A stretch of 48,915 bases of DNA from Flavobacteriaceae bacterium (GTDB lineage Bacteria; Bacteroidota; Bacteroidia; Flavobacteriales; Flavobacteriaceae): positions 1 through 48,915 of the forward strand of contig JAQWHT010000084.1 of assembly GCA_029249225.1 (NCBI GenBank). Direction: 5' to 3'. Each line of letters starts with the position of its first letter. The stretch's first letter is position 1. The notes under the pieces were generated by a model. It had not been told where the DNA came from. It made no database searches and was given only the letters and a program-made list of their open reading frames with translations. The position numbers and the translations under genes were made by a program. This document shows positions 8,537-16,426 of the stretch, piece after piece.

Positions 8537-9271
8537 ATGGACAACTCACAAGAAGGCGTCAGACTAAATAAATACCTCAGTGAAATTGGTCATTGCTCCA
8601 GGCGTGCTGCAGATAAATTGATTGATGCTGGTCGCATTCAAGTAAATGGTCAGAAAGTAGTAATGGGACAAAAAGTTACTCCCCAAGATCAAATTGAGAT
8701 TGACGGAGTTTTGATCGAAGATCATCAAGAACGCAATGTTTATATAGCTTTTAATAAACCAGTGGGTATCGTTTGTACTACTGACACACGAGTAGAAAAA
8801 GACAACATCATTGATTTTATCAATTATCCGTCTAGAATATTTCCCATCGGCAGACTAGACAAGCCAAGCGAGGGACTTATTTTACTAACCAATGATGGAG
8901 ATATTGTCAATAAAATTCTTCGGGCAAGAAATAATCATGAAAAAGAATATATCGTTACCGTAAACAAACCTGTGACTGGAGAATTCATTGAAAAAATGGC
9001 CAATGGAGTTCCAGTTTTAGACACTATTACACGTAAATGTATAGTAGAGCAACTACATAAAAAACAATTTCGAATTGTACTTACTCAAGGACTAAACAGA
9101 CAAATCAGGAGAATGTGTGAATATCTGGATTATCGGGTAGTTAAACTAAAGCGGATTCGAATCATGAATATTGAACTCAATGTGGGTATTGGGAAATACA
9201 GAGACCTCACCAAAAAAGAATTGAGTGAATTAAATCGTTTATTAGCAGATTCTAAAAAACACCTGACTTAA
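8537..9271 (+). CDS. rluF: 23S rRNA pseudouridine synthase, RluF type
   Basis: Isomerises uridine to pseudouridine in rRNA; RluF-type enzymes modify U2604 of 23S rRNA. An N-terminal S4 RNA-binding domain (VRLNKYLSEIGHCSRRAADKLI, residues 8-29) precedes the RsuA/RluF catalytic domain. The catalytic Asp108 is in GRLDKPSEGL. The segment TQGLNRQIRRMCEYLDY is typical of RluF. Third and last gene of the sppA operon; its stop overlaps the convergent DUF2797 gene by 4 bp. Assignment to RluF rather than RluB or RsuA rests on sequence resemblance only. Confidence 0.9.
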   Translation: MDNSQEGVRLNKYLSEIGHCSRRAADKLIDAGRIQVNGQKVVMGQKVTPQDQIEIDGVLIEDHQERNVYIAFNKPVGIVCTTDTRVEKDNIIDFINYPSRIFPIGRLDKPSEGLILLTNDGDIVNKILRARNNHEKEYIVTVNKPVTGEFIEKMANGVPVLDTITRKCIVEQLHKKQFRIVLTQGLNRQIRRMCEYLDYRVVKLKRIRIMNIELNVGIGKYRDLTKKELSELNRLLADSKKHLT

Positions 9272-10062
9272 TCAATTTGCAATTCAATACACTTCCCTTC
9301 ATTAGAGCGCACATTAAATACTGTAGCGTCTTCAAAAATTAAATACTGACCTTTTATTCCCATTAATTTCTCTTCAAAAAATGGGGTCTTACTCAGGTTT
9401 AAGCTTTTGACTTTTTTAGGATGTTGGAGCACTGGAAACATTAAGTTTTGAACAGTAATTGAATCTCTAACGATATAGGGTTTTAAATCGTTTGGAATAC
9501 CATCTATGGCTTGATTTCGAGCTTGGTCCCACTGGACGGACTCAGCCTCATTTTGTAACATTTTTCTCCAGTTGGTTTTGTCTGAAAAATAGTTTTTAAG
9601 TGCTACCTCCCCAACTCCAGCAAGGTAACGATTAGGCACCTCCAAAAGAACAGAAGCTTCATGAGCTCCCTGGTCAATCCATCGAGTTGGCAATTGACTT
9701 TTACGAGTGACCCCTACTTTTAAATGACTACTTAACGCAAGGTAAACTACATGGGGTTGTAACTGCATTTTAGATTCGTACTCCAAATCACGATCTGCCT
9801 GACCTAAATGTGCTTTACTCAATTCAGGACGCATTACCCAATCCCCCGTGGCTGGACTGTCGAAAAAACAAGATTTACAATGACCTTGTCTGAAAATTTC
9901 CTTCTCTAAACCACAATTTAAGCATTCAGAGCCAACATATTCCATCCTAATTCTTTTTCCTAAGAGTTGATTTAGTTTTATAAAACCTCCGTCTACATCT
10001 AAAAAATAGTTAATTGGTTGCAAATTCTCTGTTTGCATTTTTTTTAAAGTGGCTTGAAACAT
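9268..10062 (-). CDS. DUF2797 protein with zinc ribbon
   Basis: A conserved protein of unknown function found across Bacteroidota. A Cys4 zinc-ribbon motif is visible at C47-x2-C50 and C62-x2-C65 near the N-terminus. The following region (HVVYLALSSHLKVGVTRKSQLPTRWIDQGA) resembles a GIY-YIG-like or homing-nuclease-like fold in layout (YLA...KVGVTR...RW-DQGA), but I cannot confirm catalysis. No signal peptide, so cytoplasmic. The bases GAGGAG touch the ATG directly, too close to act as a Shine-Dalgarno. Confidence 0.75.
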   Translation of the reverse strand: MFQATLKKMQTENLQPINYFLDVDGGFIKLNQLLGKRIRMEYVGSECLNCGLEKEIFRQGHCKSCFFDSPATGDWVMRPELSKAHLGQADRDLEYESKMQLQPHVVYLALSSHLKVGVTRKSQLPTRWIDQGAHEASVLLEVPNRYLAGVGEVALKNYFSDKTNWRKMLQNEAESVQWDQARNQAIDGIPNDLKPYIVRDSITVQNLMFPVLQHPKKVKSLNLSKTPFFEEKLMGIKGQYLIFEDATVFNVRSNEGKCIELQID

Positions 10063-10112
10063 CTCCTCAGGAATATTATTTAAATTTACATTCGTAAGAT
10101 AATGATAATTTA

Positions 10113-11627
10113 ATGCCTACTTCTCTCTTTAATTCAATTGCTTCATGGATACTCAAGAAAAGAATTCATCAAATAGAACTTTTTTTGAAATATCCCAAAG
10201 AAGTACAAAATGAATTACTGATTGAACTACTTAAAAAAGCTGAAGACACAGAAACTGGGATCCGTTATAACTTTAAGGAAATCAGTAACTATAAGGAGTT
10301 TAAAGAGAATATTCCTCTGAGCACCTATGAATCTATTGCGTCTCAAATCGAACGATGTAGAAATGGTACTCAAAATATTTTTTGGCCTACTCCAATAAAA
10401 TGGTTTGCTAAATCAAGTGGGACTACTAATGCGAAAAGCAAATTCATACCCGTCAGTACTGAAGCTCTTGAAGATTGTCATTATAAAGCAGGAAAAGATA
10501 TGTTATCTCTCTATTTTAACAACAATCCTGATTCGCAATTATTAAGCGGTAAGTGCCTCAGATTAGGGGGTAGTCACGAATTATATAATGAGAACAATAC
10601 TTATTTTGGTGATTTATCTGCTATCATCATTCAAAATTTGCCCTTTTGGGCTGAATTGAGCAGTACTCCAAGTCATAAAACCTCTTTGATGTCAGAATGG
10701 GAAATTAAAATGCAGGCCATAGTCACTGAGACTATTCCTGAAAAAGTAACCAGTCTTGCTGGAGTTCCCTCATGGATGCTCATCCTTTTGCAAAAAGTTC
10801 TTACAGAAACCAAAAGAAAAACCATTTCTGATATTTGGCCGGAAGCAGAAGTTTATTTCCATGGTGGAGTGAGTTTTAAACCCTATAAAGAACTTTATAA
10901 AAACTTGTTTCCTAAAGCTGAATTCAAATTTTATGAAATCTACAATGCCTCTGAAGGCTTTTTTGGGATACAAGACCGAAATGATTCAGAGGATTTACTC
11001 TTGATGTTAGATTATGGTATTTTTTATGAATTTATTCCTTTCCAACCTAGTTTAGATTCTAGAGAAACAGATATAATTCCTCTAACTGAAGTAGAACTTG
11101 ATACCAATTACGAATTAGTGATTACAACCAATGCAGGGCTTTGGAGATATCGAATTGGGGACACCGTCCGTTTTACAAGTATTTCTCCTTATCGCATCCA
11201 AGTAACTGGAAGAACAAAACACCATATAAATGCCTTTGGTGAAGAGCTAATCATTGACAATGCTGAAAGAGCAATTTCAGAAGTTTGCAAACAAACAAAT
11301 AGTGCGGTTTTAAACTACAGTGCAGCTCCTATTTTTATGAAACAACATTCCAAAGGAGCTCATGAATGGATTATTGAATTTGAAAAAGAACCTAAAGACA
11401 TTCAACAATTTTCAAAACTTTTAGATCAATGTCTTCAAAAACAAAATTCTGATTACGAAGCAAAACGAAATTCAAGCCTAGAGCAACTTCACTTTCACAG
11501 GGCGAAACCGGGTTTATTTTATCAATGGCTTTCTAAAAAGAATAAATTAGGAGGACAACACAAAATCCCAAGACTTTCAAATTCAAGAGAACTCCTAGAG
11601 GTATTGCTAGAAATGAATGCTAGCTAA
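10113..11627 (+). CDS. GH3 auxin-responsive promoter family protein
   Basis: A member of the GH3 branch of the adenylate-forming (ANL) superfamily. Plant members conjugate amino acids to acyl hormones; the bacterial substrate is not known. The ATP-binding P-loop-like motif [16 protein letters not shown] lies near residues 104-119. Other conserved stretches are [21 protein letters not shown] and the hinge region [21 protein letters not shown]. Length 504 aa is typical of bacterial GH3 proteins. It stands alone between divergent DUF2797 and convergent clpX (4-bp overlap). TACATTCG at 10087-10094 may be its -7 box with one mismatch. Confidence 0.88.
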   Translation: MPTSLFNSIASWILKKRIHQIELFLKYPKEVQNELLIELLKKAEDTETGIRYNFKEISNYKEFKENIPLSTYESIASQIERCRNGTQNIFWPTPIKWFAKSSGTTNAKSKFIPVSTEALEDCHYKAGKDMLSLYFNNNPDSQLLSGKCLRLGGSHELYNENNTYFGDLSAIIIQNLPFWAELSSTPSHKTSLMSEWEIKMQAIVTETIPEKVTSLAGVPSWMLILLQKVLTETKRKTISDIWPEAEVYFHGGVSFKPYKELYKNLFPKAEFKFYEIYNASEGFFGIQDRNDSEDLLLMLDYGIFYEFIPFQPSLDSRETDIIPLTEVELDTNYELVITTNAGLWRYRIGDTVRFTSISPYRIQVTGRTKHHINAFGEELIIDNAERAISEVCKQTNSAVLNYSAAPIFMKQHSKGAHEWIIEFEKEPKDIQQFSKLLDQCLQKQNSDYEAKRNSSLEQLHFHRAKPGLFYQWLSKKNKLGGQHKIPRLSNSRELLEVLLEMNAS

Positions 11628-12853
11628 GAAACCACTTTAAGTTTTGGAATCTCAATTTTTGATAGTTTACTATCAGCGTATTGTTTAGTAACCTTTAATT
11701 CCTTGACATCAGAGTTGGGTAACTCAAACATTGCATCATTAAGAACAGCTTCGCAAAGTGAACGAAGACCACGTGCTCCCAATTTATACTGCATCGCTTT
11801 TTCGACGATGTAATTCAAAGCACCTGAAGTAAACTGTAATTTGATACCATCCATTTCAAAAAGATGGATATACTGTTTTGTTAATGCATTTTTTGGGGAA
11901 GTCAAAATCTCTAGTAAAGTGGGCTTATCTAACGGATTCATAAAGGTTAGAACAGGAAGTCTTCCTATGATTTCTGGTATCAAACCAAAAGAACGTACGT
12001 CACGGGGAGTGATGTATTGCAACATATTTTCTTTGTCTACCTTATTTTGCTTAATCGTTGTTTTATAACCAATTGCCTGAAGATTCAAGCGTTTATTGAT
12101 ATGCCGTTCTATACCATCGAATGCACCACCCGCTATAAACAGAATGTTGGAGGTATCGACCTCAATAAATTTTTGATCCGGATGCTTTCTACCTCCTTTT
12201 GGTGGAACATTGACCACAGTGCCTTCTAAGAGTTTTAGTAGTGCTTGTTGTACTCCTTCTCCGGAAACATCTCTGGTAATCGAGGGATTATCACTCTTTC
12301 TTGCAATTTTATCGATTTCATCAATAAAAACAATTCCTTTTTGTGCTCTACTCACATCATAATCTGCTGCTTGTAACAAACGAGAAAGTATACTTTCCAC
12401 ATCTTCCCCAACATAGCCTGCTTCGGTCAAAACAGTAGCGTCAACAATTGCCAAAGGAACTTTAAGTAAACGAGCAATGGTTTGAGCTAACAATGTTTTA
12501 CCTGTCCCTGTAGGGCCAACAACAAGCACATTACTCTTCTGAATCTCAACATCGTCTTTTGACTTTTGTTGAACAAGTCGCTTATAGTGGTTATAAACTG
12601 CAACAGATAATACTCTTTTAGAAGCTTCTTGACCAATTACATATGTATCAAGAAAGGCCTTGATCTCCTTGGGTGGTTTTAGTTCAATGGTCTCTAACTC
12701 CTCAGACTCTTCTTCACTGGCTTCCTCCTGAATTATTCCGTAGGCTTGATTGATACAGCGATCGCATATATGCGCATCAAGTCCAGCAATCAGCAACTGA
12801 GTCTCAGGCTTAGGTCTTCCACAAAAAGAACAATTTAAATCAGGCTTACTCAT
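11624..12853 (-). CDS. clpX: ATP-dependent Clp protease ATPase subunit ClpX
   Basis: Hexameric AAA+ unfoldase that feeds substrates to ClpP. The N-terminal zinc-binding domain has C8-x2-C11 and C30-x2-C33. Walker A is GPTGTGKT (113-120) and Walker B is IVFIDEID (about 174-181). The pore segment is GYVGEDVES. The ClpP-docking loop reads IGY where the canonical form is IGF. The 409-aa length is normal. It is the third gene of a tig-clpP-clpX operon, 11 bp after clpP. Confidence 0.97.
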   Translation of the reverse strand: MSKPDLNCSFCGRPKPETQLLIAGLDAHICDRCINQAYGIIQEEASEEESEELETIELKPPKEIKAFLDTYVIGQEASKRVLSVAVYNHYKRLVQQKSKDDVEIQKSNVLVVGPTGTGKTLLAQTIARLLKVPLAIVDATVLTEAGYVGEDVESILSRLLQAADYDVSRAQKGIVFIDEIDKIARKSDNPSITRDVSGEGVQQALLKLLEGTVVNVPPKGGRKHPDQKFIEVDTSNILFIAGGAFDGIERHINKRLNLQAIGYKTTIKQNKVDKENMLQYITPRDVRSFGLIPEIIGRLPVLTFMNPLDKPTLLEILTSPKNALTKQYIHLFEMDGIKLQFTSGALNYIVEKAMQYKLGARGLRSLCEAVLNDAMFELPNSDVKELKVTKQYADSKLSKIEIPKLKVVS

Positions 12854-12864
12854 GGTTGGATAGA

Positions 12865-13530
12865 TTATTTTGGGCTAGTTTGCAAAACTTCATCTACCAT
12901 TCCATATTTTTTAGCTTCCTCGGCTTTCATCCAGTAATCACGATCACTATCATTGGTCACTTTTTCCATATTTTGACCAGAATGTTTTGAAATGATTTGG
13001 TATAATTCGTCTTTCAACTTTAAAATTTCACGCGCTGTTATCTCAATATCAGATGCCTGACCTTGCGCTCCTCCTAAAGGCTGATGAATCATGACTCGCG
13101 CATGAGGCAATGCAGAGCGTTTCCCTTCATGCCCAGCACATAATAAAACGGCACCCATTGAAGCAGCTATTCCTGTACAAATAGTGGCAACATTTGGGCT
13201 GATAAATTGCATCGTATCATAAATACCTAGCCCAGCGTAAACACTCCCACCAGGTGAATTTATGTACATTTGAATATCTCGGTTAGCATCAGTACTCTGC
13301 AAAAACAAAAGCTGCGCCTGAATTACATTGGCTACATTATCATCGATAGCAGTTCCCAAAAACATGATTCTATCCATCATCAATCTTGAAAACACATCCA
13401 TCTGGGCAACATTTAACTGACGTTCCTCAATAATATAAGGTGTCATACTGCTAACAATTTTATCATAATACATGGCATTGATTCCATGATGTTTTGTAGC
13501 GTATTTTTTAAATTCTTTACCGTAGTTCAT
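12865..13530 (-). CDS. clpP: ATP-dependent Clp protease proteolytic subunit ClpP
   Basis: Serine peptidase that forms a double heptameric barrel and degrades proteins delivered by ClpX. The catalytic triad is readable: Ser124 in GIAASMGAV, His149 in [11 protein letters not shown], and Asp198 in the expected position. The oxyanion segment NSPGGSV and handle region [10 protein letters not shown] are present. Length 221 aa includes an N-terminal propeptide-like extension. It lies between tig (30 bp) and clpX (11 bp), the standard order. Confidence 0.97.
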   Translation of the reverse strand: MNYGKEFKKYATKHHGINAMYYDKIVSSMTPYIIEERQLNVAQMDVFSRLMMDRIMFLGTAIDDNVANVIQAQLLFLQSTDANRDIQMYINSPGGSVYAGLGIYDTMQFISPNVATICTGIAASMGAVLLCAGHEGKRSALPHARVMIHQPLGGAQGQASDIEITAREILKLKDELYQIISKHSGQNMEKVTNDSDRDYWMKAEEAKKYGMVDEVLQTSPK

Positions 13531-13560
13531 ATATAATTTTTAATAAAAATAAGGAAAATA

Positions 13561-14892
13561 TTATGCTTTTCCGTAAGCCTCTTTTACAAAGGTGTCGAAT
13601 CCGACCTTCTTTTTCTTAAGCGGTGCATTTTCTTTGAAAAATGTTAGCATTTTATTACTCATCAATTGCTCCGAAATTCGTCTAGTTTCTTCCTGGTTTG
13701 CTAGAATATTAGATACGATTCCATCAATTTGTTTTTGGTCAGGTTGCTGACCATATTGTCTCATTTGATTTTCAATTAAAGTTCCTGCGAAAGCCTTAAG
13801 TTCTTCAAATGTAATATCCAGTTTATTATCTGTAATGAGCTTTCCCTCGATAAGTTGATATCGAATACCTTTTTCTGATTTATCGTATTCTTCAGCAGCT
13901 TGATCGGGTGTTAGAGTTTCTTTACCTGAGGTTTGCATCCAGCGCTTAAGAAAATCTGCAGGCAATTTGAATTTAGTTTTATCAACTAAAAACTCAGTGA
14001 TATCATTAAGTAATTTTTGATCAGCCTGAGGTTCAAATTGTTTTTGTAGATCTTCTTTAATTTTTTCTTTTAACTCCTTTTCTGAGGTAACTGAACCAGC
14101 GGCATAGAGTTTATCAAAAAGTTCCTGATTCAGATCAGCAGGTATTCTTTCATTAATTTCTTTGAGTTCCAAGGTAATGTTTGAAGAACTCAGTGCTTTA
14201 AGTTGATCATCATCCAAAGAAAGTGCTCTTTTTAAAACCTCATTATCTTTAAAGAGTCCCTTAACTGGTAAGTTTAGAACAGAATTCGTCGTTTCTTTCT
14301 TTAAACTACCAATTGCCTTTTTAGATTTTAAATCATCTAGTGTAAAAGTGCTGATTTTTTCGATCTCATGTTCCTCATTTCTGAATTGAGCTGTGATTTC
14401 AAAATCTTTTTCAGGATTAGTTTGAGAAACGAGTTTACCATATTGTTTTCTAATGTAGTCTAGCTGCTCATTAACCATCTTTGCTTCTGGATCAATTTCA
14501 TAGTGCACTACTTTCTTAAGCTGATCCAATTTAACCTCAAACTTAGGAGAAAGTCCCAGTTCAAATTCAAAATCCATATTTTCAGCATCCCAATTTAGTG
14601 CTTCTTCAGCTGCTTTAGGCAAAGGATTTCCTAATAAATCAAGCTTCTCTTCTCGAATAAAGTTCTCCAGATTTTCCCTCAGTAATTTATTTACCTCATC
14701 AGCAGTTACTGCTTGCTGATACTGCTTTTTTATCATTCCCATTGGAACATGTCCTTTTCTAAAGCCGGGGATGTTAGCATTTTTTCGATACTCACTTAAC
14801 ACAGTGTTGACTTTACTTTCATAATCAGTTCGGTCTACAGTGATCTTTACTATTGCATTTAGAGGGTCTAAATCTGTTTTGACAATGTTCAT
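13561..14892 (-). CDS. tig: trigger factor, ribosome-associated chaperone
   Basis: Binds the ribosome exit tunnel and shields nascent chains. The ribosome-binding signature appears as NIPGFRKGHVPMGMIKKQY (about residues 38-56), matching the GFRxGxxP motif. The middle PPIase-like region is divergent and seems reduced, as is usual in Bacteroidota, and the C-terminal helical arms follow. Length 443 aa. It is the first gene of the tig-clpP-clpX operon, with a clear promoter upstream. Confidence 0.93.
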   Translation of the reverse strand: MNIVKTDLDPLNAIVKITVDRTDYESKVNTVLSEYRKNANIPGFRKGHVPMGMIKKQYQQAVTADEVNKLLRENLENFIREEKLDLLGNPLPKAAEEALNWDAENMDFEFELGLSPKFEVKLDQLKKVVHYEIDPEAKMVNEQLDYIRKQYGKLVSQTNPEKDFEITAQFRNEEHEIEKISTFTLDDLKSKKAIGSLKKETTNSVLNLPVKGLFKDNEVLKRALSLDDDQLKALSSSNITLELKEINERIPADLNQELFDKLYAAGSVTSEKELKEKIKEDLQKQFEPQADQKLLNDITEFLVDKTKFKLPADFLKRWMQTSGKETLTPDQAAEEYDKSEKGIRYQLIEGKLITDNKLDITFEELKAFAGTLIENQMRQYGQQPDQKQIDGIVSNILANQEETRRISEQLMSNKMLTFFKENAPLKKKKVGFDTFVKEAYGKA

Positions 14893-14911
14893 TCGAAATA
14901 ATTTTAGTGCG

Positions 14912-14942
14912 CAAAATTACATTTTTTTATTTCCTTCGACAA
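14912..14942 (-). promoter_or_regulatory. promoter of tig-clpP-clpX
   Basis: On the minus strand, -33 TTG (14940-14942) and -7 TAATTTTG (14912-14919) are separated by 20 bp, the classic Bacteroidota layout. The -7 box ends 19 nt before the tig ATG. Confidence 0.7.
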
Positions 14943-14957
14943 GTTTAACAGTGTCAC

Positions 14958-14991
14958 TTTTGCATTTTAAGAACGAATTTTATTAAGTTTG
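14958..14991 (+). promoter_or_regulatory. promoter of the intergenic RNA
   Basis: A TTTTG element (14958-14962) and an exact TAAGTTTG -7 box (14984-14991) are 21 bp apart. They point toward the structured segment at 15014-15101, not directly at a protein gene. Confidence 0.6.
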
Positions 14992-14997
14992 CAAATC

Positions 14998-15101
14998 AGC
15001 CAAAAACATTTATCGCGCACTTCCTAAATACAGGCTTAGGCCCTCGATAACACGGTAGTGCGTGTGTGTGTTTAGGCGGAATAGCCGAGGGTCGTTTTTT
15101 T
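14998..15101 (+). ncRNA. unrecognised structured small RNA with U-tract
   Basis: This segment starts about 6 nt after a good -7 box and ends in seven T residues (15095-15101). It has no open reading frame. Visible pairings: CGCGCACT (15014-15021) with AGTGCGTG (15057-15064), one G-U; hairpin CCTAA/TTAGG (15023-15027 with 15036-15040) inside it; and CCCTCG (15041-15046) with CGAGGG (15086-15091). The last pairing crosses the first, so a pseudoknot is possible. An alternative fold pairs ACACG (15050-15054) with CGTGT (15061-15065). It lacks the SRP, RNase P, tmRNA and 6S signatures I know. Ends are inferred, not measured. Confidence 0.5.
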
Positions 15102-15183
15102 GGTCCACCATAAATTGATAAACTCCCGAGAAGACTCCTCGAACAATTATCCCGAGAAACGTTTTAGTAATTAAAAATTAATT

Positions 15184-15191
15184 TATATTTG
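15184..15191 (+). promoter_or_regulatory. -7 box for rpsP-rimM
   Basis: TATATTTG matches TAnnTTTG exactly and ends 52 nt before the rpsP ATG, giving a leader of about 45 nt that contains a hairpin. No exact TTG lies at the -33 position; TTTTAG at 15162-15167 is nearest. Confidence 0.65.
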
Positions 15192-15211
15192 CACCCCAGA
15201 ATTAATAACCA

Positions 15212-15228
15212 GAAGATCGGGAATCTTC
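15212..15228 (+). promoter_or_regulatory. hairpin in the rpsP mRNA leader
   Basis: GAAGAT-CGGGA-ATCTTC forms a perfect 6-bp stem with a 5-nt loop, 15 nt before the rpsP start codon. It could affect translation of bS16 or act as a site for autoregulation; the sequence alone does not decide this. Confidence 0.4.
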
Positions 15229-15243
15229 ACAAATTAATATGAT

Positions 15244-15888
15244 ATGCCAGTAAAAATCAGACTACAAAGACACGGTAAAAAAGGTAAACCATTCTATTGG
15301 ATAGTAGCCGCTGACGCACGTTCAAAAAGGGACGGACGTTACCTTGAAAAATTAGGAACTTACAATCCTAATACTAATCCCGCCACTATTAATCTACAAT
15401 TAGACAATACTGTAACTTGGTTAGAAAAAGGTGCACAACCTACTGACACTGCTAGAACATTACTTTCTTACAAAGGTGTTATGATAAAACATCACTTAAA
15501 TGGTGGTGTAAGAAAGGGGGCATTTACACAAGAAGAAGCAGATCAAAAGTTTGCAGCTTGGTTGGAAGAAAAAGAAGCTAAAATTCAAGCCAAAAGAGAC
15601 GGACTTACCAAAAGTGATAGCGAAGCAAGAGCCAAGCGATTAGCAAACGAAAAAGCCGTAAGTGATAAAAGATTTACCGATGCAGCTGCCGCTGAAGCAG
15701 AAGCTGCTGCAGAAGAAGCTGTCGCAGAAAATGAAGTAACTGAAGACAATACAGAAGCAGCTACACCATCAGAAGAAGTAACAACCGATACTCCAAAAGA
15801 AGAGGCAGTAGAAGTAAAAGCTGAAGATGCAACTCCTGAAGATGCAACTCCTGAAGAAGCAACAGCTTCCGAGGAAACAAAAGAATAA
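15244..15888 (+). CDS. rpsP: 30S ribosomal protein bS16 with long acidic tail
   Basis: Small-subunit protein needed for 16S rRNA folding. The canonical bS16 domain covers about residues 1-85 (MPVKIRLQRHGKKGKPFYWIVAAD... and the GTYNP segment). It is followed by about 130 extra residues: a charged helical stretch, then an Ala/Glu-rich acidic tail. The usual bacterial length is 80-90 aa; Bacteroidota versions are often longer, but this tail of low complexity is notable and contains a tandem repeat. First gene of rpsP-rimM. Confidence 0.96.
   Translation: MPVKIRLQRHGKKGKPFYWIVAADARSKRDGRYLEKLGTYNPNTNPATINLQLDNTVTWLEKGAQPTDTARTLLSYKGVMIKHHLNGGVRKGAFTQEEADQKFAAWLEEKEAKIQAKRDGLTKSDSEARAKRLANEKAVSDKRFTDAAAAEAEAAAEEAVAENEVTEDNTEAATPSEEVTTDTPKEEAVEVKAEDATPEDATPEEATASEETKE
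15821..15850 (+). repeat. 15-bp tandem repeat in the rpsP tail
   Basis: Two exact copies of CTGAAGATGCAACTC lie head to tail and are followed by a degenerate third copy. They encode PEDAT-like repeats in the acidic tail and could change in number by replication slippage without a frameshift. Confidence 0.8.
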
Positions 15889-15906
15889 TTTTTTTTCTAG
15901 ACGGCG

Positions 15907-16425
15907 ATGACTAAGGAAGACTGCTTTTATGTAGGCACCATCGTTGGAAAATACAGTTTCAAGGGAGAACTCCTCGTTAAAACCGATAGTGATGATCCCG
16001 AAAACTATACTACTTTGGAATCAATCTTTGTAGAACTTTCTACAGGCTTGGTTCCTTTTTTTATACATAAATGCCAATTACATAAATCCTCCCTACTTCG
16101 CATTGACTTTGAGGAAGTTAACAATGAAGAAGAGGCTGATGCTCTTATTAAAAAAAATCTTTTTCTACCCCTAAGCTTTCTCCCTCCACTAGAGGGGAAC
16201 AAATTTTATTATCATGAAATAATAGGATTCAAGATTATCGAGATAGACCACGAAGTTGGTATTGTCTCTAAAGTTATTGAACAGGGACTTCAAGCATTGT
16301 TTGAAGTCAAGAGCGCTGACGGAAGAAAACATTTAATTCCAATTCACGATGATTTCCTCATCAAATTGAATCGAAAAAATAAAACAATCTTGGTTCAACT
16401 CCCAGATGGACTTTTGGATTTATAG
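15907..16425 (+). CDS. rimM: ribosome maturation factor RimM
   Basis: Assists 30S maturation by acting on the 16S head near uS19. The N-terminal barrel begins DCFYVGTIVGKYSFKGELLVKTDSDDP, and the C-terminal PRC-barrel begins near KFYYHEIIGFKI, with a conserved PIHDDFL segment near the end. The 172-aa length is normal. It is 18 bp after rpsP, the usual neighbour, and ends 1 bp from the convergent TonB receptor gene. Confidence 0.93.
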   Translation: MTKEDCFYVGTIVGKYSFKGELLVKTDSDDPENYTTLESIFVELSTGLVPFFIHKCQLHKSSLLRIDFEEVNNEEEADALIKKNLFLPLSFLPPLEGNKFYYHEIIGFKIIEIDHEVGIVSKVIEQGLQALFEVKSADGRKHLIPIHDDFLIKLNRKNKTILVQLPDGLLDL

Positions 16426-16426
16426 A

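Noticed and set aside
10063-10068. GAGGAG as Shine-Dalgarno for the DUF2797 gene
   Set aside because: It touches the ATG with no spacing, and ribosome-binding purine tracts are generally not used in this group.
14998-15101. SRP RNA, tmRNA, RNase P RNA or 6S RNA at the tig-rpsP gap
   Set aside because: The SRP loop (GGAAGG with AGCAG), the RNase P GAGGAAAGUCC block, tmRNA tRNA-like ends and 6S layout are all absent, and the transcript is too short for most.
15125-15158. Two copies of CCCGAGAA upstream of rpsP
   Set aside because: Only 8 bp, spaced 26 bp apart, with no further symmetry; too weak to call a regulatory repeat.
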